Shown here: positions 1 through 8,405 of the stretch, piece by piece | Layout: the number at the start of each line of letters is the position of its first letter | Numbering within the stretch: position 1 is the stretch's first letter | NCBI GenBank assembly: GCA_002293535.1 | Contig: DBDK01000007.1 | Location: 37,957-101,956 of the forward strand | Reading direction: 5' to 3' | DNA length: 64,000 bases | Origin: Alistipes sp. UBA934 | GTDB lineage: Bacteria; Bacteroidota; Bacteroidia; Bacteroidales; Rikenellaceae | Notes under the pieces: generated by a model | What the model saw: the letters and a program-made list of their open reading frames with translations, nothing else | Told to the model about the DNA's origin: nothing | Database searches by the model: none | Translations under genes and position numbers: made by a program

Positions 1-17
1 TCAGCCACTCGGTCATT
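1..17 (-). CDS. possible 5' end of a gene running off the left edge
   Basis: Five codons of a possible minus-strand gene (M-T-E-W-L) are visible before the window ends. Two things support a real start: an AGGAG-like purine run about five bases upstream, and a promoter-like pair upstream (TTTG at 64-67 and TAAATTCG at 36-43, 20 bases apart). It would follow obg and ansA in the same direction. Nothing can be said about function from five residues. Confidence 0.35.
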
Positions 18-35
18 TCTCCTCGCTTGACCCCG

Positions 36-67
36 CGAATTTAGATATAATTTTTTATCTACGCAAA
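36..67 (-). promoter_or_regulatory. Bacteroidetes-type promoter facing the left edge
   Basis: On the minus strand TTTG (64-67) is followed after 20 bases by TAAATTCG (36-43), one mismatch from the TAnnTTTG box. The spacing is typical of Bacteroidetes promoters. An imperfect AT-rich inverted repeat (TAGATA 42-47 and TATCTA 56-61) overlaps it. The 71-base gap holds nothing else recognisable. Confidence 0.45.
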
Positions 68-71
68 TTTT

Positions 72-1082
72 TTATTCAGTGAACTCGCCACGCAATGAAC
101 GCGAAAGAGAGGAAACCCCGTCGGGACGACCCAAAACATACATCAACTTGGTGAGAGCGGCCTCGACGGTGAGATCGTGACCGGAAATGACGCCGATCTT
201 TGCGAGCGCCAACCCCGACTCGTAAAGAGGCTGGACGCCGCCCGCAATGCATTGAGTGACATTGAGAACGGTGATGTTTTTGGAGATGGCATTTCTGAGC
301 GACTCGAAAAACCAAGGGGCGGTGGGAGCGTTACCGGAACCGAAAGTCTGGAGGACAACCCCGCGAAGGCCGGGAGTGGAGAGCATAGTTTCGAGCGTTT
401 TTTGCTGGATACCGGGGAAAAGACGAATCAGGGTCACGTCGCGACAAAGGTTTGTCGATATTTCGAGCTTGGGTGCAGGGTGGGTGGTTTTGAAGATGGC
501 TTCCCGGTTGTAATGTATCGAAACGCCAACCTCTGCGAGAGAAGGGTAATTCTCTGAAGTAAAGGCATTTAGCTGCTCGGCACTCCACTTGGTGGTACGG
601 TTGGCACGAAAAAGACGGTTCTGGAAATAGATGCTGACTTCGGGGACGGCGGGGCTACCTGAGGAAGTGCGGGAAGCGGCGATCTCGACAGCGGTAACGA
701 GATTTTCGCGACCATCCGTCCTGAGAACGCCGATAGGGATCTGGCTACCGGTGAAAACAACGGGCTTGGAGAGGTTTTCGAGCATAAAACTGAGCGCGGA
801 AGCAGTCCAGGCCATAGTGTCGGTGCCGTGGAGGACGACGAAGCCATCGAACGCAGAGTAGTTTTTTTGGATAGTGCGGGCCAGCTCGACCCAGGTGTCG
901 GGAGTAACGTCGGAAGAGTCGATGGGAGTGAACTCCTCGAAATATTCGATCTCTACACCCAAACGCCTAAGGGCCGGAATCTCATTCTCTATCTCGCGGA
1001 AATTAAGAGGCTTAAGAGCCCCGGTGGCAGGTTCGGAAACCATACCTATAGTGCCGCCGGTGTAGATAAGGAGGATTTTCAT
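72..1082 (-). CDS. ansA: type I L-asparaginase
   Basis: Cytoplasmic-type asparaginase, hydrolysing L-asparagine to aspartate and ammonia; about 336 residues, normal for the family. The first catalytic threonine sits in TGGTIGM near the N-terminus and the second in HGTDTMAWT about 85 residues later; the S-Q-I-P and R-T-D-G-R-E-N segments are also present. No signal peptide is visible. I chose the ATG at 1082, which overlaps the obg stop as ATGA; a longer in-frame start exists nine residues upstream but lies inside obg and has no family support. It is probably cotranscribed with obg. Confidence 0.93.
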   Translation of the reverse strand: MKILLIYTGGTIGMVSEPATGALKPLNFREIENEIPALRRLGVEIEYFEEFTPIDSSDVTPDTWVELARTIQKNYSAFDGFVVLHGTDTMAWTASALSFMLENLSKPVVFTGSQIPIGVLRTDGRENLVTAVEIAASRTSSGSPAVPEVSIYFQNRLFRANRTTKWSAEQLNAFTSENYPSLAEVGVSIHYNREAIFKTTHPAPKLEISTNLCRDVTLIRLFPGIQQKTLETMLSTPGLRGVVLQTFGSGNAPTAPWFFESLRNAISKNITVLNVTQCIAGGVQPLYESGLALAKIGVISGHDLTVEAALTKLMYVLGRPDGVSSLSRSLRGEFTE

Positions 1083-2080
1083 TTGTTTTCGCGCTGAAGT
1101 TGTGCCCAAAGTTTATCCTTGAGCTCGGTGAGGCCGAGGCCGGAGACGGAAGATATGAAAGTGGTGTCGATATCGCCGGGAAGAAAAGAGCGCATCTGAG
1201 AAATGAGTTCGGGATCCAACATATCGCATTTGGTGATGGCAAGAAGCCGCCCCTTGTCGAGAAGTTCGGGATTATAGAGTTCGAGCTCGTTGAGGAGGAT
1301 GTTGTACTCGGCGCGGATGTCGGGACTGTCGGCCGGGATCATAAACAGAAGGATCGAATTACGCTCGATGTGGCGCAGGAAGCGGGTGCCGATCCCTTTA
1401 CCCTCGTGGGCACCCTCGATGATGCCGGGGATGTCGGCCATCACGAACGAATGACCGTCGCGAACCTCGACGATACCGAGGTTGGGTTCGAGCGTGGTGA
1501 AGGCATAGTCGGCGATCTTAGGACGGGCGGCGGAAACAGCGGAGAGAAGGGTGGATTTACCGGCATTGGGGAAACCTACCAGACCGACGTCGGCGAGAAT
1601 TTTGAGCTCAAGGACGAAAGCCCGCTCCTGACCCGGTTCGCCGGGCTGGGAATAGTGGGGGGCCTGGTTGGTGGAGGATTTAAAGTGCCAGTTACCCAGA
1701 CCGCCGCGACCGCCGGGGAGAAGCATTTGTTCCTCGCCGTCCTTGGTAACTTCGGTGACGACCTTGCCCGTGTCGGCATCCTTGGCTACGGTTCCGAGCG
1801 GGACATCTATATATATGTCAGCGCCGGCCTTACCCGACGAACGGGAGCCATAACCACCCTGACCGTTCTCGGCAAAGATGTGCCGCTGGAACTTAAGGTG
1901 AATGAGAGTCCAAAAGTGGGAGTTGCCGCGGAGGATGATGTTACCCCCACGACCGCCGTCGCCCCCGTCAGGCCCGCCGAATGCAACGAACTTCTCGCGC
2001 CGGAAATGAGCCGACCCGGCCCCCCCATTACCCGAACGGGCGAAAATCTTAACGTAATCTACGAAGTTGCTGTTTGCCAT
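1079..2080 (-). CDS. obgE: Obg-family GTPase
   Basis: Ribosome-associated GTPase of the Obg/CgtA family, involved in large subunit maturation and growth control. The glycine-rich Obg fold fills the first ~160 residues (GGxGGxGG-type repeats), followed by a G domain with GFPNAGKST (P loop), DIPG (G3) and TKCD (G4). At 333 residues it ends after the G domain, without the extra C-terminal domain of some phyla, as is usual in Bacteroidetes. Its leader contains a copy of the palindromic repeat (2088-2120) and a TATTTTTG box on the minus strand. Translationally coupled to ansA through ATGA. Confidence 0.96.
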   Translation of the reverse strand: MANSNFVDYVKIFARSGNGGAGSAHFRREKFVAFGGPDGGDGGRGGNIILRGNSHFWTLIHLKFQRHIFAENGQGGYGSRSSGKAGADIYIDVPLGTVAKDADTGKVVTEVTKDGEEQMLLPGGRGGLGNWHFKSSTNQAPHYSQPGEPGQERAFVLELKILADVGLVGFPNAGKSTLLSAVSAARPKIADYAFTTLEPNLGIVEVRDGHSFVMADIPGIIEGAHEGKGIGTRFLRHIERNSILLFMIPADSPDIRAEYNILLNELELYNPELLDKGRLLAITKCDMLDPELISQMRSFLPGDIDTTFISSVSGLGLTELKDKLWAQLQRENK

Positions 2081-2087
2081 ATTATTT

Positions 2088-2120
2088 GCAAGCCGGAACG
2101 CCGGCAGCGATTTATTTTTA
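2088..2120 (+). repeat. interspersed palindromic repeat, obg leader copy
   Basis: Core GCCGGAACGCCGGC at 2092-2105, a 5-bp stem with a 4-base loop, followed by AGCGATTTATT. The same arrangement, core plus this AT-rich tail, occurs on the minus strand beside glyA, where the stem reads GTCGG/CCGAC. The T:A pair there is C:G here, so pairing is kept despite sequence change. It makes up most of the obg 5' untranslated region, so the obg mRNA should start with this hairpin. Confidence 0.75.
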
Positions 2121-2128
2121 CAAAAATA
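2121..2128 (-). promoter_or_regulatory. obg -7 promoter box
   Basis: TATTTTTG on the minus strand matches TAnnTTTG. The last base is 40 bases from the obg ATG, giving obg one of the longest leaders in this window, filled by the palindromic repeat. Confidence 0.6.
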
Positions 2129-2135
2129 ACCTAAA

Positions 2136-2167
2136 TTTGGAGAATATGAAAACCTTGCCTACCTTTG
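2136..2167 (+). promoter_or_regulatory. greA promoter (TTTG-N20-TAnnTTTG)
   Basis: TTTG at 2136-2139 and TACCTTTG at 2160-2167 are separated by 20 bases, an exact fit to the Bacteroidetes housekeeping promoter. The box ends 10 bases before the greA ATG, implying a leader of only a few bases. Confidence 0.75.
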
Positions 2168-2177
2168 CACTTTGTCT

Positions 2178-2654
2178 ATGGCGACGCAAATTACATATCT
2201 TACAGAGGAAGGTTTCGAGAAAGCGAAAGCCGAGTTGGATCAGTTGAGGTCTGTGGAAAGGCCGGCGGCTTCGAGGGCGATTGCAGAAGCGAGGGACAAA
2301 GGAGACCTGAGCGAAAACGCCGAATACGATGCGGCGAAAGAAGCCCAGGGGATGCTTGAAATGAGGATCGCCCAGCTGGAAACGATGCTGGCATCGGCGA
2401 GGTTGCTCGACAAATCGAAGGTCGGAACCGATACGGTGCAGATACTCAACAAGGTGAGACTGAAGAACCTGGGGACAGGCAAGGAAGTGACATACACACT
2501 GGTGCCGGAAAAAGAAGCCAACCTGAAAGAGGGAAAACTCGCAACCACGACGCCTATCGCAGCGGCACTACTGGGCCACAAAAAAGGCGACCTTGTGGAG
2601 GTCGCCGTACCTGCGGGAGAGATGCGATTCGAGATTCTGGATATCTCGATTTAA
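2178..2654 (+). CDS. greA: transcription elongation factor GreA
   Basis: Binds the secondary channel of RNA polymerase and stimulates transcript cleavage, rescuing stalled complexes. The 158 residues show the GreA layout: an N-terminal coiled coil (to about residue 75) with LSENAEYDAAKE, which carries the acidic tip residues, then a C-terminal FKBP-like domain with a GDLVEV-type strand. The ATG at 2178 was chosen because it begins the conserved start (MATQITYLTEEG) and follows a strong promoter; an in-frame TTG two codons upstream is unlikely. It is divergent from obg and convergent with the next gene, with a 7-base gap. Confidence 0.95.
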   Translation: MATQITYLTEEGFEKAKAELDQLRSVERPAASRAIAEARDKGDLSENAEYDAAKEAQGMLEMRIAQLETMLASARLLDKSKVGTDTVQILNKVRLKNLGTGKEVTYTLVPEKEANLKEGKLATTTPIAAALLGHKKGDLVEVAVPAGEMRFEILDISI

Positions 2655-2661
2655 TAGTTCC

Positions 2662-3525
2662 CTATTCGGAGAAGCCGATGGAAACGAACGTGAGAACGTC
2701 AGCCAGAGAAGTCTGCCAATACTCCCAATTGTGGCCACCGTTACGGACGCGATACTGAAGGGGAATGTTCTTCTGTTTCATAGCCTTGAAGAATTCCAGG
2801 TTGGCCTCCCACAAAAAGTCGTCGTCGCCGCAATCCACCCACCAACGAACACTCTTAATGGCTTCGAGCTGATCGCCAGTGGCGCTCTGTACGAAAGAAA
2901 TCGGATTCTCATTGGGATAACCACGGTTCATACCGCCGAGCGCACCCGACATAGGGCAAGCGGAAGAGAACAGTTCGGGATGGTGCAAAGCATAACCGGC
3001 CGAACCGCCACCACCCATAGAAAGACCTGAAACGGCGCGGTGCTGCTTGTCGGCAATGGTGCGGAACTCCTTCTGGATGAAGGGAATAAGCTCGGCGAAG
3101 AAGTGATCCTCATAAGGCCAGTCCTGTTGATTGAAGTAACCGCGATTCTTGGTCGAACCACCATCGGGGCCGCCACCCTCGCCACTGGCATCGGGCATAA
3201 CGATGATCATAGGAAGGCTCATACCACCCTCGATAGCCTCGTCGGCAATGGTGCGCATCATACCCTTTTGTTGCCAGCCGGTGTGGTCGTCGCCGGCACC
3301 GTGAAGCAGATAGAGCACAGGATAGTGCTTGTGAGGGTTGGCATCGTACTCGGCCGGAAGGTAGACCATAAGGTGCTTCTCGGTTTTGAGGAGCTTACTG
3401 GGATAAGCGACCTCGGTGACGCGGCTCTGGGCCGGCGCAGCGTTCTGGTTCTGGGCCAGCGCATCGGCGAAAAAAGCGATGAGCGCAACGGCCAGTGCGA
3501 CGACAAATACAACAAATTTTTTCAT
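2662..3525 (-). CDS. secreted alpha/beta-hydrolase esterase (esterase D / CE1-like)
   Basis: Putative carboxylesterase of the esterase D / carbohydrate esterase 1 type, probably periplasmic. A hydrophobic N-terminal signal peptide ends near ADALAQ. The fold shows LPAEYD and YPVLYLLHG early, the nucleophile elbow GLSMGG near residue 165, and a likely catalytic histidine in GGHNWEYW near the C-terminus. Substrate is unknown: polysaccharide-bound acyl or feruloyl groups are typical for secreted relatives, but nothing here decides. It starts 21 bases after the nifJ stop with no promoter box visible, so it may be expressed by read-through. Confidence 0.85.
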   Translation of the reverse strand: MKKFVVFVVALAVALIAFFADALAQNQNAAPAQSRVTEVAYPSKLLKTEKHLMVYLPAEYDANPHKHYPVLYLLHGAGDDHTGWQQKGMMRTIADEAIEGGMSLPMIIVMPDASGEGGGPDGGSTKNRGYFNQQDWPYEDHFFAELIPFIQKEFRTIADKQHRAVSGLSMGGGGSAGYALHHPELFSSACPMSGALGGMNRGYPNENPISFVQSATGDQLEAIKSVRWWVDCGDDDFLWEANLEFFKAMKQKNIPLQYRVRNGGHNWEYWQTSLADVLTFVSIGFSE

Positions 3526-3546
3526 AAGGCGGTTTGTTTTAAGGTT

Positions 3547-6500
3547 CTAATATTTCTGTTCGGCGAGGCGACGGTAGCTTTCATAGCGCCACTGGGCATT
3601 GGCCTGGGCGGCGGAGAAGAGCTCCTCGGCTTCGGCAGGATAAGCCTTAGTGAGTGCGGTGTAGCGAACCTCCTTATCCAGGAAAGCGCGGAACTTGGAC
3701 CAGTCGGGCTCCTTGGAATCCATAACGAACGGGTTCTGACCGGCCTCGGCAAGGCGGGGATCGTAGTGCCAAAGATGCCAATACCCGGACTCGACAGCCT
3801 GTTTACCGATGGTCGGAGTGCGGGTCATACCGCCCTTGATACCGTGGTTGATACACGGAGCATAAGCTATCACGAGCGATGGGCCGTCGTAACTTTCGGC
3901 CTCCTTGAGGGTACGAAGAAGCTGGTTCTGGTTGGCCAAAGATACCTGAGCTACATATACATAGCCATAGGTCATAGCGATTGAGCCGAGGTCTTTCTTA
4001 CGGACGCGCTTACCGGAAGAAGCGAACTTGGCGATAGCGCCGACGGGGGTCGCCTTGGAAGACTGGCCGCCGGTGTTAGAGTAAACCTCGGTGTCGAGAA
4101 CAAGGATGTTTACGTCGAGCCCCGAAGCGATGACGTGGTCGAGGCCGCCGAAACCGATGTCATAAGCCCAACCGTCGCCGCCGATGATCCACTGGCTCTT
4201 ACGGGCCATAAACTTCTTGAGTTTCAGGATTTCTTTACAAGTGTCGCAACCGCAAGCCTCCATCATAGGAATGAGGCGGTCGGTGATCTCGCGAGATCTT
4301 ACACGGTCGGAGCGGTGGTCGATCCAGAGCTGCATCTCGGCCTTAAGCTGGGGCGAGCAGCAATTGCAAGAGGCGATTGCCGTGGTCATTTTTTCCTGAA
4401 TGCGGTCGCGAAGTTTTTCGGTCGCAACCTGCATACCCAGACCGAATTCGGCATTGTCCTCGAACAGCGAATTACCCCAAGCGGGCCCGAAGCCGCGCTT
4501 GTTCACGCAGTAAGGGGTCGAAGGAGCGGAACCCGAATAAATGGAAGAGCAACCGGTGGCATTGGCGATGATCATCGACTCGCCGAAAAGCTGGGTGACG
4601 GCCTTGACATAAGGGGTCTCGCCACAACCGGCGCAAGCGCCCGAAAACTCGAAAAGAGGCTGGGCGAACTGGCTGTTCTTGACGTTCTTGGCCGGATCGG
4701 CAACGGGTTTGTAACCGACCGTGTGGTGCATATATTCCCAACGAGCCTCCTCGGCTTTCTGAGAAGCAAGCGGAACCATTTCCAGAGCCTTGGTCTTGGC
4801 GGGGCAAACATCCATACAGTTACCACAACCGGTACAATCCAGAGGAGAAACCTGAATGCGGAATTGATATTCCTTAGTGTCGGCAAGCCCGGTCTTGAAT
4901 TCGGTGCCGGCGGGAGCTGCCTTCGCCTCGGCCTCGGTGGCGAGGAACGGACGGATGGCGGCGTGGGGGCAGACGAACGAACATTGGTTACACTGGATAC
5001 AGTTGTCGGGCAGCCACTTTGGAACGTTCACGGCGATGCCGCGCTTTTCATAGGCAGAAGTACCGTTGTCCCAAGTACCGTCCTCGCGGCCACAGAAAGC
5101 GGAAACGGGAAGGTCGTCGCCCTTGAGGTTATTGACGGGTTCGACGATTTTTTTCACGAAGTCGGGCGCTTTGGAGGCTGCGTGTGCGGCAGGGGCAGGT
5201 TTAAGGGATGCCCAGGCGGCGGGAACGGAGACCTTTACGACGGCATCGCCGCCGGCATCGACAGCGGCGTTGTTCATCTTGACAACATCCTCGCCCTTGA
5301 TACCATATGACTTCTGGATTGCCTTCTTCATCTCCGCAACGGCCTTTTCGTAAGGGATGACGTTAGCGATCTTGAAGAACGCGGACTGCATAATCGTGTT
5401 GGTGCGGTTACCCAAGCCGAGGTCGGCAGCCAGTTTCGTGGCGTTGATGACGTAGAAGTTGATGTCGTTCTTAGCGATATAGACCTTCATCTCGTCCGGA
5501 ATGTCGGAACCGTCCGAAAGGGTGTTCAAAAGGAATGAACCGCCCTTTTTGAGACCCTTGAGCACGTCGTACTTGTGAACATAAGAAGGAACGTGGCAAG
5601 CAACGAAGTCGGGAGTGGTGACAAGATAGGGCGAGCGGATTGGCTCATCGCCGAAGCGAAGGTGAGACGCGGTGTAACCGCCCGATTTCTTGCTGTCGTA
5701 AGCGAAATAAGCCTGACAATATTTGTCCGTGGTGGAACCGATGATCTTGATAGAGTTCTTGTTGGCACCGACGGTACCATCTGCACCGAGGCCGAAGAAC
5801 ACACCCTCGAAGGTACCCTTGCGGTCGAGCTCGACAGGAGCGCCGACGGGAAGGGAAAGATGGGTGACGTCGTCATTAATACCGACGATGAAGTGGTCGC
5901 GCGGGGCCTTTGCAGCGAGGTTGTCGAACACGGCAACCATATGGGCGGGAGTGGTGTCCTTGGAGGCCAAGCCATAACGACCGCCGATGATGACGGGCTG
6001 GGAAGCCTTACCATTGAACATATCCAGAACGTCGAGGTACAGAGGTTCGGCAGGAGCGCCGATCTCCTTGGTACGGTCGAGAACGCAAATCTTCTTTACG
6101 GACTTGGGGAGAACGTCGAAGAAATATTTTTCCGAGAAGGGACGGTAGAGGTGAACGGTGATCATACCGACCTTTTGGCCCTTGGAACGAAGGTAGTCGA
6201 TGGTCTCCTTGAGCGTTTCGGAGATAGAACCCATAGCAACGATAATGTCGGTCGCAGCAGGGTCGCCGTAGTATGTGAAAGGAGCGTAAGAGCGGCCCGT
6301 GAGGGAGGAGATCTGCTTCATATAGTCGGCAACGGTGTCGGGCAGAGTGTCCCAAAACTTGTTACCCGCCTCGCGAGACTGGAAATAGATGTCGGAGTTC
6401 TGAGCGGTACCGCGCGTAACCGGAGATTCGGGGTTGAGGGCGCGATCGCGGAACTCGGCGAGGGCCTTCTGGTCGATAAGCCCGGCAAGGTCGGCGATTT

Positions 6501-7065
6501 CGAGAGCCTCTACCTTCTGGATCTCGTGCGAAGTGCGGAAACCGTCGAAAAAATGAAGGAACGGGACCCGGCTGCGAAGCGACGCAAGGTGGGCAACGCC
6601 GGCGAGGTCCATAACCTCCTGAACGGACGAAGTGGCAAGCATAGCGAAACCGGTTTGGCGAGTGGCCATAACGTCCTGATGGTCACCGAAAATAGACAGC
6701 GATGAAGCCGCAAGAGCGCGAGCCGAAACGTGAAAAACGCCGGGCAACAACTCGCCGGCGATCTTGTACATATTGGGAATCATCAACAAAAGACCCTGAG
6801 AAGCGGTGAAGGTGGTGGTGAGAGCGCCCGTCTGAAGCGAACCGTGGACAGCTCCAGCAGCACCCGCCTCGGACTGCATCTCAACGACTTTGACCGTCTC
6901 GCCGAAGATGTTCTTACGCCCGGCTGCCGACCACTCATCGACATACTCAGCCATTGTGGATGAGGGAGTTATGGGATAGATCGCAGCCACCTCGGAGAAC
7001 ATATAAGCGATGTGAGCCGCGGCATAGTTACCGTCACAGGTGAGGAATTTCTTGTCAGTTTTCAT
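3547..7065 (-). CDS. nifJ: pyruvate:ferredoxin (flavodoxin) oxidoreductase
   Basis: Single-chain enzyme of about 1172 residues converting pyruvate and CoA to acetyl-CoA, CO2 and reduced ferredoxin, central to anaerobic energy metabolism. Domain order fits: pyrimidine-binding domain with YPITPSSTMAE at the start, the linking transketolase-C-like domain, the gamma (EKR) domain, a 2[4Fe-4S] ferredoxin domain (CIQCNQCSFVCP and CTGCGNCMDVCP), and a C-terminal TPP domain with CAGCGETPY and GDGWAYDIGFGG. I took the ATG at 7065 rather than an in-frame TTG two codons upstream. Its promoter lies back-to-back with that of the M16 peptidase. Confidence 0.97.
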   Translation of the reverse strand: MKTDKKFLTCDGNYAAAHIAYMFSEVAAIYPITPSSTMAEYVDEWSAAGRKNIFGETVKVVEMQSEAGAAGAVHGSLQTGALTTTFTASQGLLLMIPNMYKIAGELLPGVFHVSARALAASSLSIFGDHQDVMATRQTGFAMLATSSVQEVMDLAGVAHLASLRSRVPFLHFFDGFRTSHEIQKVEALEIADLAGLIDQKALAEFRDRALNPESPVTRGTAQNSDIYFQSREAGNKFWDTLPDTVADYMKQISSLTGRSYAPFTYYGDPAATDIIVAMGSISETLKETIDYLRSKGQKVGMITVHLYRPFSEKYFFDVLPKSVKKICVLDRTKEIGAPAEPLYLDVLDMFNGKASQPVIIGGRYGLASKDTTPAHMVAVFDNLAAKAPRDHFIVGINDDVTHLSLPVGAPVELDRKGTFEGVFFGLGADGTVGANKNSIKIIGSTTDKYCQAYFAYDSKKSGGYTASHLRFGDEPIRSPYLVTTPDFVACHVPSYVHKYDVLKGLKKGGSFLLNTLSDGSDIPDEMKVYIAKNDINFYVINATKLAADLGLGNRTNTIMQSAFFKIANVIPYEKAVAEMKKAIQKSYGIKGEDVVKMNNAAVDAGGDAVVKVSVPAAWASLKPAPAAHAASKAPDFVKKIVEPVNNLKGDDLPVSAFCGREDGTWDNGTSAYEKRGIAVNVPKWLPDNCIQCNQCSFVCPHAAIRPFLATEAEAKAAPAGTEFKTGLADTKEYQFRIQVSPLDCTGCGNCMDVCPAKTKALEMVPLASQKAEEARWEYMHHTVGYKPVADPAKNVKNSQFAQPLFEFSGACAGCGETPYVKAVTQLFGESMIIANATGCSSIYSGSAPSTPYCVNKRGFGPAWGNSLFEDNAEFGLGMQVATEKLRDRIQEKMTTAIASCNCCSPQLKAEMQLWIDHRSDRVRSREITDRLIPMMEACGCDTCKEILKLKKFMARKSQWIIGGDGWAYDIGFGGLDHVIASGLDVNILVLDTEVYSNTGGQSSKATPVGAIAKFASSGKRVRKKDLGSIAMTYGYVYVAQVSLANQNQLLRTLKEAESYDGPSLVIAYAPCINHGIKGGMTRTPTIGKQAVESGYWHLWHYDPRLAEAGQNPFVMDSKEPDWSKFRAFLDKEVRYTALTKAYPAEAEELFSAAQANAQWRYESYRRLAEQKY

Positions 7066-7087
7066 CTTCAATAAGTTTGTTTGGCCA

Positions 7088-7115
7088 CAAAAATAATAAT
7101 TTTAATCTACATTTG
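7088..7115. promoter_or_regulatory. divergent promoter pair, nifJ / M16 peptidase
   Basis: Minus-strand TATTTTTG (7088-7095, to nifJ) and plus-strand TACATTTG (7108-7115, to the peptidase) lie 12 bases apart, pointing outward. A TTTG at 7080-7083 is 24 bases upstream of the plus-strand box. The boxes end 22 and 15 bases from their start codons. Confidence 0.65.
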
Positions 7116-7130
7116 CATATTATTAACAAT

Positions 7131-8405
7131 ATGATAAAGTACGAAGAAGATAAGTTATCTAACGGGCTGCGTGTTGTGGTGAACAGGGCCGAGCGAACAC
7201 AGATGGCTGCGGTCAATATGCTCTACTGTGTGGGAGCGCGAAACGAAAATCCGGCACGGACGGGATTCGCACACCTGTTCGAGCACCTGATGTTCAGAGG
7301 AACGAAGGCGGTGCCCGATTTCGACGCGCCGCTGCACAAAGCGTCGGGCGAAAACAACGCATTCACCAACAACGACTATACCGATTATTATATAACCCTG
7401 CCCAAGGAGAATGTGGAGACGGCGCTCTGGCTGGAGGCGGACAGGATGACGGGGCTGGATATCACGAAAGCGAAATTAGAGGCGGAAAAGAGAGTGGTGA
7501 TAGAGGAGTACAACCAGCGATACCTGAATCAACCATACGGTGATATGTGGCTGCTGTTGAGGGAGTTGGCGTACCGAGTTCACCCGTACAGATGGCCGAC
7601 GATAGGGCTGACGCCAGAGCACGTGGCGGGGGCGACCTTGGAGGAGGTTCGGGCGTTTTACGCTCGCTACTATACTCCGGCGAATGCGATACTGAGCGTG
7701 GCAGTGGATATGGAACCTGAAAGAGTGTTCGAGCTGGCCCAAAAGTGGTTCGGCGACGAGCCGGGCGGAGCTTTGGGTGAGGTTTCGGGTTTTGTGCGGC
7801 CGGTGGATGAGATTCCGGTCGAGCCCCTGCAGACGGAAGCGAGGAGGCTGGAAGTGGAGCGAGATGTGCCGGCGACGGCAATTACGATAGCTTTTCCGAT
7901 GGGTGCACGGACTTCGAGGAATTATTATGCCTGCGATATTTTGAGCGACGTGCTGGCAGGAGGGGCCTCGGCAAGAATGTACCAAAGTCTGGTAAAGGAG
8001 AAGAGACTGTTTTCGAGCGTAAATGCCTACATAACAGGAGATTTGGATCCGGGAATGTTCGTGATGACAGGGCACCTGTTACCGGAAGTGAGTGTGGAGG
8101 CGGGAGAAGAGGCATTGTGGGGAGAGCTGAAGAGGCTGTGCGAAGGGCCGGTGGGAGGGTACGAGCTGGAAAAGGTGAAAAACAAGTTCGAAGCGGAGAC
8201 GATCTTCGGAGAACTGAACGTGATGAACAAAGCGATGAATCTGGGGTTCTATGCAATGTTGGGAGACCTGCCGCTGGTGAACAGGGAGGTGGAAATTTAC
8301 CGCTCGTTCGAAGCACAGGAGTTGATGGCGGAGGCTGTTGCGACTTTTAGGCCGGAAAGGAGCTCGACGTTGATATACAAAAGGAGGAGTGAAAATGGGG
8401 AGTGA
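7131..8405 (+). CDS. M16 family zinc peptidase, catalytic subunit
   Basis: Processing peptidase-like zinc metalloprotease of 424 residues. The inverted zinc motif HLFEH is at about residue 46, with a distal glutamate in the VVIEEYNQR segment about 75 residues later, so it should be active. No signal peptide is visible, suggesting a cytoplasmic location. It overlaps the next gene, which encodes the non-catalytic partner type, by 11 bases; together they look like a two-chain M16B peptidase. The ATG at 7131 follows a TACATTTG box; an in-frame upstream start would lie inside the promoter region. Confidence 0.93.
   Translation: MIKYEEDKLSNGLRVVVNRAERTQMAAVNMLYCVGARNENPARTGFAHLFEHLMFRGTKAVPDFDAPLHKASGENNAFTNNDYTDYYITLPKENVETALWLEADRMTGLDITKAKLEAEKRVVIEEYNQRYLNQPYGDMWLLLRELAYRVHPYRWPTIGLTPEHVAGATLEEVRAFYARYYTPANAILSVAVDMEPERVFELAQKWFGDEPGGALGEVSGFVRPVDEIPVEPLQTEARRLEVERDVPATAITIAFPMGARTSRNYYACDILSDVLAGGASARMYQSLVKEKRLFSSVNAYITGDLDPGMFVMTGHLLPEVSVEAGEEALWGELKRLCEGPVGGYELEKVKNKFEAETIFGELNVMNKAMNLGFYAMLGDLPLVNREVEIYRSFEAQELMAEAVATFRPERSSTLIYKRRSENGE

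Noticed and set aside
42..61. TAGATA/TATCTA inverted repeat in the left-edge gap, considered as a terminator
   Set aside because: The stem is only six A/T-rich pairs and overlaps a better-supported promoter.
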